A stretch of 64,000 nt of DNA from positions 62,001 to 126,000 of the forward strand of contig NZ_AUBF01000008.1 of the NCBI RefSeq assembly GCF_000429105.1. The letters run 5' to 3'. The position numbers and the translations under genes were made by a program. The notes under the pieces were generated by a model. It saw only the letters and a program-made list of their open reading frames with translations, did not search any database and was not told the origin of the DNA. This document shows positions 17,196 to 25,304 of the stretch, piece by piece. Numbering within the stretch: position 1 is the first letter of the stretch; every line of letters begins with the position of its first letter. The DNA is from Schaalia suimastitidis DSM 15538 (GTDB lineage: Bacteria > Actinomycetota > Actinomycetes > Actinomycetales > Actinomycetaceae).

Positions 17196-17954
17196 TTATA
17201 AACACTGTTTTATAGCTTCTGCAAGACCTTCAGGATTTTCCCAAGCCATTGAATGACCAGCATTTGGAACAATTTCAATTTTCACACCATGTTCTTTTAG
17301 ATTTTCAAAATCCGCATCAGGCAATGATTTCTCTCCAAAAATAAAATATTTAGGGAACTCAAATTTGTACAGAAGATGTCTCCATGATATTCTTCCTCCA
17401 CTAACTGCATTTTTAGAAATTTCAAAAGCAGCTTTTGGCAACCAATTTCTTAAAGTAGCCACCCACATTGTATTTCCTGATTTCTCATACTCTGTCAACT
17501 TTCTCTCAAAAATCTTATTCAAATCACTTTCACTAAGATTAGCAATTTCAAAACTTGCAGAACCATAACTACTTGGATCTAAATTAGATTCACTAAGTAT
17601 CAGAGTTTTAACTTTGTTTTTGAATAAATTACACAATTCTATTGCAATAGGACCACCTAAACTATGCCCAAATATGATAATTTTTTCTAGGTCAAGATCC
17701 TCAATGAATTCTTTTAAGTATTTAACATGTGAATCTATCGTATATTTAAAATGTAATGGCTTATCACTATAACCTGCACCCAATAAATCAATTAAAATTA
17801 TTCGATGGCTAGATTTTAAAAGGGACGCTACTTCCACATAATCAAAGGAACCTGCGCATCCTAAGCCATGTATAAAAATAATAGGTGTCAATTCACCGTG
17901 GAAATCATTATAACGAATTTTATAATTTGTGCCTCTAATTATATATTCTCTCAT
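17196..17954 (-). CDS. Alpha/beta hydrolase, element cargo
   Basis: The ATG at 17,954, with GGAGG six bases upstream, gives 252 residues. The oxyanion loop is FIHGLGCAGS, the nucleophile elbow GHSLGG places the catalytic Ser at about residue 98, and the terminal NAGHSMAWENPEGLAEAI supplies the catalytic His. This is a standard small alpha/beta hydrolase (MhpC/RsbQ-like). It has no signal peptide, so it acts in the cytoplasm. The substrate is unknown. It lies between a promoter-like repeat and a terminator repeat and appears to be an independent cargo cassette between the recombinase and mobilization genes. Confidence 0.8.
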   Translation of the reverse strand: MREYIIRGTNYKIRYNDFHGELTPIIFIHGLGCAGSFDYVEVASLLKSSHRIILIDLLGAGYSDKPLHFKYTIDSHVKYLKEFIEDLDLEKIIIFGHSLGGPIAIELCNLFKNKVKTLILSESNLDPSSYGSASFEIANLSESDLNKIFERKLTEYEKSGNTMWVATLRNWLPKAAFEISKNAVSGGRISWRHLLYKFEFPKYFIFGEKSLPDADFENLKEHGVKIEIVPNAGHSMAWENPEGLAEAIKQCL

Positions 17955-18000
17955 CTTTATCCTCCACAAATTCAAATTTTTCTATCTCAATAATTAGTAA

Positions 18001-18015
18001 TATTATACCATTTTT
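18001..18015 (-). promoter_or_regulatory. Promoter-like sequence before the hydrolase gene (copy B)
   Basis: The minus strand reads AAAAATGGTATAATA with a perfect TATAAT. It is identical over 15 bases to the sequence before the SnoaL pair and overlaps the end of the recombinase gene. Confidence 0.6.
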
Positions 18016-19684
18016 AAGCCATTTTTTCCATATCAGCTTTCTGTGGTACTTGACAGTTTCCTATAAAGTTAAAGTAAACATCAACTTGTTGTTTTCGGTC
18101 TTTGCCTTTTCTTCCTCCTGTTGCTTCATGAACTACAACTTTTTCTATATACTCATTTATCATCGGTACTGTAAGTTCTTCAATATCAGTATACTTCTCT
18201 ATCATCTTTAAGAATTTATCGGTGTCAACTTTTCTCTGATGATAGCTTTCTATTTCTTGTTCAAAATACTGTATTTGCTTTTCTAAGTCTTGTTGCTCCG
18301 TATCATAGGTATTAAGTAGTCTGTCAAAATGTTTTACGGGAATTTTTCCAAGTGCGTGGTCTTCATATAGCTTTGTAATGAGGGTTGTTAGTTCTTCATT
18401 TCTTGATGACAGTTTTTCTAACTTTTCTTTATCTCCTTGATACTTTTCTTCTCGTTTTTCATCGGATAACTTGTTCATCACTTTTAGAAATTCTTGTTTA
18501 TCTTCTTTTGCAAAATCTGTGATTTCTCTGATTGATTTTAGGAGAATTTCATTCACTGTTTTTACTTTGATATAGTGCATACTGCAAGTGCCTTTTCTGT
18601 GTCTGTAATGTTGACATACAAAAGAGTAATCACAATCATATTTCTTTTCTTTATGTTCTGCCGGCTCTCTGTAACTTAATTTACCTCCACAATCTGCACA
18701 GATTAAAAGTCCTGTAAATGGGTGTGAGGTTGTTCCGTATTTTGGACTTCTTCTTACTGTTTTTCTTAGCCTTTGAGCATTATTCCATGTTTCTTCATCA
18801 ATGATGGCTTCATGGGTATTTTTGAAGATAATGAGTTCATCTTCTTTTGCCTTTCTTCTTTTCTTAGTTTTGTAATCAAGGCATATTGTTTTACCAAGTA
18901 CAGTGTGTCCCATATATTCTCTTTTTTCTAAAATATAACCTACTGTGGTCGGTGTCCAAAAATATGGATCGGCTATTCCTCTTTTCTTGGAACTGTGGTT
19001 ATTTTCTGGGTAATGTATTTCTGCATAGGCTGATGGTATAAGAACTTTATCCTTGGTTAGTATATCTGCTATCTGCGTTACTCCATATCCCTCTATTACA
19101 AGATGGTAAATGCGTTTTACGACCTTTGAACTCTCTTTATCGACAAGTAGCTCCTGTTTGTTCTTAGGGTTTCTATAATAGCCGTATGGAACGCTGGGTG
19201 ATACTCTTTTACCCTCTTCCATTCTTGCTCTAAAGATGGATTGTATTTTTCTTGAGGTATCTCTTGCATACCATTCATTCATAATATTTAGAAATGGGGT
19301 AAAGTCGCTTTCTGCTTGTTTTTCGCTATCTATTCCGTTATTGATGGCGATAAACCTTACTCCCTTTTCTTTGAAAAGTATTTCGGTGTAAAAGCCTACT
19401 TTGAGGTAATCTCTGCCAAACCTACTCATATCTTTTACTATCACAGTAGATACTTTGTTTTCTTCTACTGCTTTTATCATCTTTTGAAATCCCTCTCTAT
19501 CGAAGGTCGTTCCGCTTACTCCATCATCGGTATAGTGATAGATATTTACAAAACCGTTTCTTTTCGCATAGCTTTCAAGTAGCTGTTTTTGATTGGTGAT
19601 GGAATTGCTTTCTCCTTGCATTTCGTCATCACGACTTAAACGCTCATAAAGGGCTGTTTGTCCTGTTCTTTTCATATTTGACAT
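18014..19684 (-). CDS. tnpX: Large serine recombinase, TnpX/TndX type
   Basis: The 556-residue protein has the three parts of a large serine recombinase. The resolvase domain (about 1-155) begins TALYERLSRDDEMQGESNSI with the catalytic Ser at residue 17, and has DDGVSGTTFDREGF and KDMSRFGRDYL. The recombinase domain follows (YGYYRNPKNKQELLVDKE). The Zn-ribbon has CADCGG and a later Cys pair, followed by a coiled coil and a DUF4368-like tail (EKVVVHEATGG). It integrates and excises the element by joining two att sites at a dinucleotide, without host factors. The start has AAAGGAGG upstream. It lies next to one end of the element, as usual. Confidence 0.93.
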   Translation of the reverse strand: MSNMKRTGQTALYERLSRDDEMQGESNSITNQKQLLESYAKRNGFVNIYHYTDDGVSGTTFDREGFQKMIKAVEENKVSTVIVKDMSRFGRDYLKVGFYTEILFKEKGVRFIAINNGIDSEKQAESDFTPFLNIMNEWYARDTSRKIQSIFRARMEEGKRVSPSVPYGYYRNPKNKQELLVDKESSKVVKRIYHLVIEGYGVTQIADILTKDKVLIPSAYAEIHYPENNHSSKKRGIADPYFWTPTTVGYILEKREYMGHTVLGKTICLDYKTKKRRKAKEDELIIFKNTHEAIIDEETWNNAQRLRKTVRRSPKYGTTSHPFTGLLICADCGGKLSYREPAEHKEKKYDCDYSFVCQHYRHRKGTCSMHYIKVKTVNEILLKSIREITDFAKEDKQEFLKVMNKLSDEKREEKYQGDKEKLEKLSSRNEELTTLITKLYEDHALGKIPVKHFDRLLNTYDTEQQDLEKQIQYFEQEIESYHQRKVDTDKFLKMIEKYTDIEELTVPMINEYIEKVVVHEATGGRKGKDRKQQVDVYFNFIGNCQVPQKADMEKMA

Positions 19685-19726
19685 GAGAATTACCTCCTTT
19701 CCAAGTTCTTATTATTTTCTCTGTCC

Positions 19727-21655
19727 CTAAAAGGTTAATCCTTTCGGATCAGCTACCCCGCAGGTGTCGCCCTTGAGGCCATACCCCAGGTACCCGACGT
19801 ATCCGAGCATAAATCCGTGGACAGATGATTCCTTCCGCAGCCTCCCATATGCGGCAAGGGTGGTGTGGATTAGCGTGAAAATATCTGCGGCGATCTTTTG
19901 GGTGCGCCCGTCGGAGGTTTCGCACAGGGTGTTGCCAGAGTCCGCCTGGTAGCGAAGCGTGTGGGCGTATTTGCCGTCGCAGCTTCCCATGATGCTTAGT
20001 TGGCAGCGCTGGTCGCCGCTATTGCTGTCGAGCCAAAAACTATGATGATCAGCGCCGTACAGGGCGCGAAATATTGTCTCGGGGTCATGTCCCAGACCAA
20101 GGTGGCGACGTTCAATGCGCCACGTGCGTGTGGGAGCAGGAATATGCGGGAGCACGGGCTGCGGCTCACAGCCAGCAGCCTCTGCCAGGGCACTTTCGTG
20201 GTCCTGACTGCATTCACTCGCCTGGGCGGTGTCATCCCCCTGGGCGCCTTCCCGGTCTTGACCGCCAATGCGCTGTTCAGAGGGAAAACCTTGCTCGCAA
20301 TGCCAAGCAAGCTGGGTACCTGCATGAGGTGGTTCACTAGCCAAACTATGAGTCGTTGGCATGGACAGAAAATTTCTGAGGATAGTGGCACCGTATTCAG
20401 TGAGGATCGACTCTGGGTGGAATTGCACGCCCCACAGCGGTCGCTCACGGTGACGAAAGGCCATTACCACGCCATCATCAGACACCGCACTCATCTGCAG
20501 CACTGATGGAAGTGAGGTCGCAGCAAGCGAGTGATAACGCACGACCTGAAAGTCCTTTGGCACACCCTCAAATAATCCCTCGCCTTGATGACGTACCGTT
20601 GAGCGGCGACCATGCATTGGCTGTGGCGCTCGTTCAATCCGCGCACCGCATATGTGGGCAATCAATTGATGTCCCAGGCACACGCCCAGTATGGGGACCG
20701 TTGCTACTTCTAATATCTGCGCGCAGATACCCACATCGGCGCCCTCTTCAGGACTGCCGGGACCGGGAGAAAAAATAATGTGGGTGTACCGGTCAAGGTC
20801 AATATCGTCCAGTTCAGTGTCATTACGCACGACGTGCGGTTCTTTTCCGGTGCATGCTGCCACTAGGTGGGCAAGGTTGTAGGTGAAAGAATCGTAATTA
20901 TCGACCAGCAGCACCCGACACCGCTCCAGCATGGGTGTAATGCCTATTTCCCGCAGCGTTGAAATAGCAACCTCTTTGGCGCGCAACGCTGTGCGAAAAT
21001 CCTCAGCAATACCAGCGTGACGAACTGGCATGGCATCCCACGCGGTAACGACGCGAATCCCATGAAGTGACGACAGGCACCACACTTCATCGGCGGAGGC
21101 AACCTCACAAGGACTTGCACCTCGGACAACAACCTGGATACCTTTTTCGCGGGCAATTTCGGTCACGAGTTCCTCGGTGACGCTGGGCATCCGACCATCG
21201 CGGGGCGCAAGGACAAGTGTGCCGTCAACCCAATGCACAATGGCACTAAAGGCACCTTCGCGTACCACCCCATCTGCACCCAGCAGCACCGCCTCGTTGG
21301 CGCCGTGGGACTGTGCCTGCTCACGCAAGCTTTTTTGGATGGGGAAATCTGGCCCCTTGAAATGTGGCAGCGTCCGAGGGTCAACGTTGGGATACGTCCA
21401 CAAGGTTGCGGTGTCGTCGAGCGCTGTTGGCGACATGAAACGCAGGTCGTAACTCACGTACCCATCGCAGGCGGTAACAAGCGGGAAAGCCCACCGGTCC
21501 TGTGCAGCGATCTCGCCAAGTATCGCCTGGTAGGTAGCGCGAAGCGTCACCTCAGGCAGTGCAGCACTTGTTGCGAGGCGGCGAATGTGTCGATCAAGGC
21601 CAGCGACTCGTCCCTGTCTTACCAGGAAGGAATCGTGAAAAACGTGCTTAGTCAC
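19727..21655 (-). CDS. pabA: PabC-PabA-PabB fusion, truncated in PabB by the mobile element
   Basis: The 642-residue frame joins three para-aminobenzoate functions. Residues 1-250 are an aminodeoxychorismate lyase (PLP fold type IV), with the Schiff-base Lys likely in HFKGPDF and the NEAVLLGADGVVREG block. Residues 255-450 are the PabA glutaminase, with nucleophile LGVCLGHQ and QFHPES. After an Asp/Glu-rich linker comes the N-terminal part of PabB, ending in MLGYVGYLGYGLKGDTCGVADP. The last residues KGLTF come from the element, followed by its stop codon. Lyase and glutaminase may still be made, but the chorismate-binding core is in the separate fragment at 12,799-13,845. The lyase-first order is unusual. 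Confidence 0.88.
   Translation of the reverse strand: MTKHVFHDSFLVRQGRVAGLDRHIRRLATSAALPEVTLRATYQAILGEIAAQDRWAFPLVTACDGYVSYDLRFMSPTALDDTATLWTYPNVDPRTLPHFKGPDFPIQKSLREQAQSHGANEAVLLGADGVVREGAFSAIVHWVDGTLVLAPRDGRMPSVTEELVTEIAREKGIQVVVRGASPCEVASADEVWCLSSLHGIRVVTAWDAMPVRHAGIAEDFRTALRAKEVAISTLREIGITPMLERCRVLLVDNYDSFTYNLAHLVAACTGKEPHVVRNDTELDDIDLDRYTHIIFSPGPGSPEEGADVGICAQILEVATVPILGVCLGHQLIAHICGARIERAPQPMHGRRSTVRHQGEGLFEGVPKDFQVVRYHSLAATSLPSVLQMSAVSDDGVVMAFRHRERPLWGVQFHPESILTEYGATILRNFLSMPTTHSLASEPPHAGTQLAWHCEQGFPSEQRIGGQDREGAQGDDTAQASECSQDHESALAEAAGCEPQPVLPHIPAPTRTWRIERRHLGLGHDPETIFRALYGADHHSFWLDSNSGDQRCQLSIMGSCDGKYAHTLRYQADSGNTLCETSDGRTQKIAADIFTLIHTTLAAYGRLRKESSVHGFMLGYVGYLGYGLKGDTCGVADPKGLTF
19735..19750. 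other. Element-host junction inside the pab fusion gene
   Basis: Element sequence GTTAATCCT ends at 19,742, TT at 19,743-19,744 is the likely crossover dinucleotide, and host sequence CGGATC follows. In the pab frame the host codons GAT CCG are followed by AA, which continues with CCCATCAGT of the other fragment. Confidence 0.75.
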
Positions 21656-21800
21656 CGCACGCCCTAGCGCATTTCATCAGACACATGGCTTTACTTTAAA
21701 GCATCATGCCGCGCCTTGATGAGTGCTGCCAGCACTGCACCCTAAGGTCGCCGCACCAGCATAAGCTTTGCCAAGCTGGTCGCAAATAACACCCCGCAGT

Positions 21801-21836
21801 CGCAGACGCATCATCACAAACCGCGATGCGTCTGCG
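21801..21836 (-). terminator. Hairpin downstream of the MacB-like permease gene
   Basis: Perfect 12-base arms, CGCAGACGCATC and GATGCGTCTGCG, flank a 12-base loop. It follows the stop of the permease gene on the minus strand and lies ahead of the pab gene. Confidence 0.6.
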
Positions 21837-21843
21837 TCGCAGT

Positions 21844-23229
21844 CTAGGAACGAATCGCATCAATAGGCTTGACGCGAACCGCCGAAATCGCCGGAATAAT
21901 ACCGCATAGCGCACCGATCCCCACAGAGATACCCACCCCGGCAAGGGCCGCCCGCATGGGGAAGGACGGCGTTTCTTCGAGCACCACAGCAAGGATGGAT
22001 TCCAACGGAAGATACCGCAGGATTACCACAGCGAACGCAACACCTAGGACGCCCGCAACAAAGGTAGCGACCACTGACTCCATAAATACTGCGAAGAACA
22101 CACGGGAAGCAGATGCACCCATCGCTCGGCGGATACCAATTTCGCGCATCCGCTGTTTTACCGTGACTATCGCAACGTTAAGAAGACCCAGTGCACCTAG
22201 GAAAATGACGATGCCGCCAATGACCATGATGACTTTCTGCGTGGCGTCCATTTGTGCTTCGAAACCATCCGTCGTTTCACCGCCCCAAGCTTCAGCACTC
22301 CATCCCTGGCCAAGGACAGCGGCAATGGACAGCGGAAGTAAGCGCCTCGCCTCGTCCACTTGCTCTGGGCCAGCCCACACCAGCATCTCCGCGGTCGGTG
22401 ACTGGTCTGTGCGCGTATACTGCCATGCTGCATAGGACATAATGACTTGCGGAGGGTCCCAGTGCGTTTTGGATTTCACAACACCCACCACACGATACAT
22501 GCGGGGGATATCCTCATTGGTTGACAAGACAACGGGGTCGTTAATATCGGGCCGGGCAAGTGCTTTCCACATCACGTCATTAATAACGACCGGTGTGATG
22601 CGATGCTGTTCATCTCCTGGTTCCAACCAGCGCCCAGAAAGCACTTTCAGCCGATAGATCACTTGGTAAGCAGGGTCAACAGCCATCACTTCGGGATGCA
22701 CGCTTCCCGATTCGGGCAATTCAATGGGTTTCTCGCGGAAGGTACCTGTCGACTGTGCCTGTAAGACTTCTTTGAATTCCGTAGGTACTGTGACCTTCCG
22801 CGACCAGTACGGTATGGCGTAACGCTGGGCCACAGACGCCATGGCTGAACCTACCGGATCGTTAATCGACCCGGTGTCGACTGCGGTGAGTTCCCCTTCG
22901 GTCGCCGATTCAGATGTGGAAGGCATCGGGCCGCTATATGTCACGATATGACCATTCTCGGTTGCCATACCGCCCATGATCATTGGCTCTGCGTTGGTAT
23001 CGCCACTGCTTTTACTCGCCTGGATATGCAGGGTGACGGAGCGGCCCTCGTAGGACTCATTCATTTCTTTTTGTGCCTGGACCTGCAGATCACCCAAGGC
23101 TATGACGGTTGCCAATGCAGCAACGGCCGCCACCACACCCACAAGGGACAAAATGACGCGTGCCTTCTGGACTTTCACTTCGCCCCAAGCTTCCACAAGG
23201 GGACCCACTATGCGCGTAAGAAAGGTCAT
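21844..23229 (-). CDS. MacB/FtsX-like ABC transporter permease
   Basis: The 461-residue protein has the MacB design: one N-terminal helix (KARVILSLVGVVAAVAALATVIAL), a large external domain of about 280 residues, and three C-terminal helices. These include MRAMGASASRV-like IGIRRAMGASASRVFFAVFMESVVATFVAGV, the standard FtsX-family block. These permeases transmit force across the membrane rather than forming a simple channel, and often export peptides, lipids or toxins. Its ATG overlaps the ATPase stop (ATGA). With the adaptor encoded upstream the three form a tripartite-like complex suited to a Gram-positive envelope. Confidence 0.88.
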   Translation of the reverse strand: MTFLTRIVGPLVEAWGEVKVQKARVILSLVGVVAAVAALATVIALGDLQVQAQKEMNESYEGRSVTLHIQASKSSGDTNAEPMIMGGMATENGHIVTYSGPMPSTSESATEGELTAVDTGSINDPVGSAMASVAQRYAIPYWSRKVTVPTEFKEVLQAQSTGTFREKPIELPESGSVHPEVMAVDPAYQVIYRLKVLSGRWLEPGDEQHRITPVVINDVMWKALARPDINDPVVLSTNEDIPRMYRVVGVVKSKTHWDPPQVIMSYAAWQYTRTDQSPTAEMLVWAGPEQVDEARRLLPLSIAAVLGQGWSAEAWGGETTDGFEAQMDATQKVIMVIGGIVIFLGALGLLNVAIVTVKQRMREIGIRRAMGASASRVFFAVFMESVVATFVAGVLGVAFAVVILRYLPLESILAVVLEETPSFPMRAALAGVGISVGIGALCGIIPAISAVRVKPIDAIRS

Positions 23230-24032
23230 GGTGTCACCTCTGTGGCTAATTGTGTGTGCTCGCCACCGATACCTTGGCCACCTGCGTCCCGCCCCTTACC
23301 GGCACGAATCGCCTGTTCTCGCTCTGTAGGAGCCAGCGCCGATGCAGGATCATCAATAAGATGCAGACGCCCTTCGCTGAGCGACAGTACTCGGTCAGCA
23401 CGCACAGCAACATTAAGGTCGTGCGTAATCACGATGAGGGCTGCATCATTTTCGTGGGCAACCTGCTCCAATAGGGTCATCACTGAACGTCCCGTATCAG
23501 GATCAAGTGCGCCTGTGGGTTCGTCAGCGAGGATCACTCGCGGCTTGCGGACAAGGGCGCGTGCGATGGCAATACGTTGCTGCTCACCACCTGACATTTG
23601 AGTTGGGTAGGAGTCGAGGCGCGTACCCAAGCCAACGCGCTCCAGCATCGCTGCGCACCGCGAGCGCCGCTGCCAAAACATGCCGCCAGAGGCGTACAGC
23701 AGCGGCACCTCAACATTTTCCAGCGCAGTACGCGCATTGAAGATATTGAACTGTTGGAAAACAAAGCCGAATGTGTCGCCACGCATACGCGCTCGGCTGC
23801 CTTCAGATAATTTGACAGCATCACGCCCGTCAATGGTGTAGGTCCCACCGTCGGGTTTATCCAACATGCCAATGATATTGAGAAGCGTGGACTTGCCCGT
23901 ACCTGAACGACCAACGACCGACACGTGCTCCCCCGCCTCGATGCTCAGATCGATCCCCCGCAAAATGTGAAGATCTGAACCATCAGGCAGGACCACGCTG
24001 CGCGTGACGCCTTGAAGTTCTACCAGGGACAT
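23226..24032 (-). CDS. MacB/LolD-like ABC transporter ATPase
   Basis: From the ATG at 24,032 the protein has 268 residues. Walker A is GRSGTGKST, the signature is MSGGEQQRIAIARAL, and Walker B is VILADEPTGALDPDTG, all typical of the MacB/LolD branch that partners FtsX-like permeases. A C-terminal tail of about 45 residues, rich in Gly and Glu, lies beyond the domain. It should drive the adjacent permease. The upstream extension to 24,092 lies within the adaptor gene and is not needed. It is one base from the adaptor stop and overlaps the permease start, so the three genes are one operon. Confidence 0.88.
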   Translation of the reverse strand: MSLVELQGVTRSVVLPDGSDLHILRGIDLSIEAGEHVSVVGRSGTGKSTLLNIIGMLDKPDGGTYTIDGRDAVKLSEGSRARMRGDTFGFVFQQFNIFNARTALENVEVPLLYASGGMFWQRRSRCAAMLERVGLGTRLDSYPTQMSGGEQQRIAIARALVRKPRVILADEPTGALDPDTGRSVMTLLEQVAHENDAALIVITHDLNVAVRADRVLSLSEGRLHLIDDPASALAPTEREQAIRAGKGRDAGGQGIGGEHTQLATEVTP

Positions 24033-24033
24033 G

Positions 24034-25107
24034 TCACGCACCCTCACCCGATGTGTCTTCGGTAAGAGCCTCTTTACCCTCAGGCACCACACCCATATCC
24101 TGGTCCATCATTTGCTGAAGCTGCTCCTGCTTACGGTTGGGGATGAACTCAAGGACCTCCTGGGTTTCTTCCAGACCTTCTTTGATTTCAACACGTTTTC
24201 CATCAGTCAACCCAAGTTTGACTGACACTTTGTCGGGCGTACCGGTTTGCGCGTTCGGAATATAAACGAAACCTGTTTCAAATCGGCCTTCCACAGCACT
24301 TATTGGCAGCGTCATGACACCTTGCACGGAACCTGCGATAAGGTCCATCTGTACTTGAAGGCCAGGGAAAACCTGCTGCTCGGCTGGCACAGCACATACG
24401 GCGCGTATACCGGATGTGTTGGAGCCTTCGGTACTGCCTGAGGTTTGGGGAGTTTGGGTTGCTTTAGATGTTTCCACACGTAGTGACGTGCATTCAAAGG
24501 GGGCCGGGCCGTCTTTAATGGTGACTGTCGCGGTTTCTGGCAGGTTTTGGATTCGATACATCTGCTCCGGGCTAAGGCTCGCCACCGCTGAGTAATTGGG
24601 TGGTTGTATGCGTGCCACCACGTCCCCGATATTGAAGTGTTGACCTTTGAGCGCAGAAATTGACACCGTTCCCGAAGTTGGGGAGCTAAAAGTCTCGTAT
24701 TTATACCATGGCCTGCCTGGAATAATTTCTACATTTCCTTCTGCATCGGTGCGCTGAGTGTCTTGCCCAGGCATTTCCTTTCGGACCTCAACAAGTGGGG
24801 CGCCTGCTTCCACCCAAGCTCCGTCCGCAACATGCACCACCGTTACCTCGCCGTCAAGGGTGGCCTTCGTATCAACGGTGGGTACGGCCTCGATCGTTCC
24901 TTGTATTTTCACCGTATTCGTAATATCGCCACGCTCAGGCATTACAGTGATTTCACCATAGGTCGCTGAAGGATCCACCACTACCGTGTCCTCGGCTTTA
25001 ATACTGGGGAAGAAAGCAAATTTCACAAAGGCCGCGGCTATAACAAGCCAGCACAACGTTTTCACAATATTGAAAACCATGGCGGCTTTGCCTTGATGGG
25101 TTGACAT
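24034..25107 (-). CDS. MacA/HlyD-like membrane fusion (adaptor) protein
   Basis: The ATG at 25,107 follows GGAGGATCCCA; an ATG five codons earlier lacks such a site. The 357-residue protein has one N-terminal helix (IVKTLCWLVIAAAFVKFAFF), then a long extracytoplasmic region. It contains a lipoyl/barrel-sandwich half-motif VTVVHVADGAWVEAGAPLVEV and a second half with SGTVSISALKGQHFNIGDVVARI. The C-terminal tail is Gln/Glu/Met-rich. It probably links the permease to an external substrate. It is the first gene of the operon and its promoter region contains three 11-base direct repeats. Confidence 0.82.
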   Translation of the reverse strand: MSTHQGKAAMVFNIVKTLCWLVIAAAFVKFAFFPSIKAEDTVVVDPSATYGEITVMPERGDITNTVKIQGTIEAVPTVDTKATLDGEVTVVHVADGAWVEAGAPLVEVRKEMPGQDTQRTDAEGNVEIIPGRPWYKYETFSSPTSGTVSISALKGQHFNIGDVVARIQPPNYSAVASLSPEQMYRIQNLPETATVTIKDGPAPFECTSLRVETSKATQTPQTSGSTEGSNTSGIRAVCAVPAEQQVFPGLQVQMDLIAGSVQGVMTLPISAVEGRFETGFVYIPNAQTGTPDKVSVKLGLTDGKRVEIKEGLEETQEVLEFIPNRKQEQLQQMMDQDMGVVPEGKEALTEDTSGEGA

Positions 25108-25199
25108 TGGGATCCTCCTCAACGGCGAGTGATAATCGGACGCACTGCCGATCAGGTTACCGGTTACTTTCCCTGGTTCACTACTATTTTTGAAGTTAC

Positions 25200-25235
25200 T
25201 TAGGGAAAGTTCAGGGTATTCTCAGGGTGCCCTGA
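25200..25235. promoter_or_regulatory. Three 11-base direct repeats, candidate response-regulator site
   Basis: TTAGGGAAAGT (25,200-25,210), TCAGGGTATTC (25,211-25,221) and TCAGGGTGCCC (25,222-25,232) follow one another without gaps. Repeats with a helical-turn period of 11 bases are typical of OmpR-type response-regulator sites. They lie in the divergent region between the MacAB-like operon and the GDPD gene. The third repeat also forms the palindrome TCAGGGTGCCCTGA. Confidence 0.5.
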
Positions 25236-25304
25236 AACCCGTTGCGGTTGACGCATATTGCACCCGACAGCTTACTCTGTAAGCCCCCGTTGTGAAGGAA
25301 TACT

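Larger units (their letters stand above)
13853..19744 (-). mobile_element. Integrated mobilizable element of about 5.9 kb with a TnpX-type serine recombinase
   Basis: The block is strikingly AT-rich with Firmicute-like codon use, set in a GC-richer chromosome. It carries, in transcription order on the minus strand: a large serine recombinase, an alpha/beta hydrolase, a DUF3847 protein, an oriT, a MobA/MobL relaxase, two SnoaL-like proteins and a TnpW-like protein. No conjugation apparatus is present, so transfer would need a helper. It interrupts a PabC-PabA-PabB gene. Excision at TT rebuilds CTGATGGGTTCGGATCAG, symmetric about TT, and restores the reading frame as D-P-N-P-S-V-L-P-D. It belongs with the Tn4451/Tn5397-like recombinase elements of clostridia; this is likely inter-phylum transfer. 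Confidence 0.9.

Noticed and set aside
13853-19744. Element as a prophage or complete conjugative element
   Set aside because: No phage structural, replication or type IV secretion genes are present; only recombinase, relaxase and cargo.
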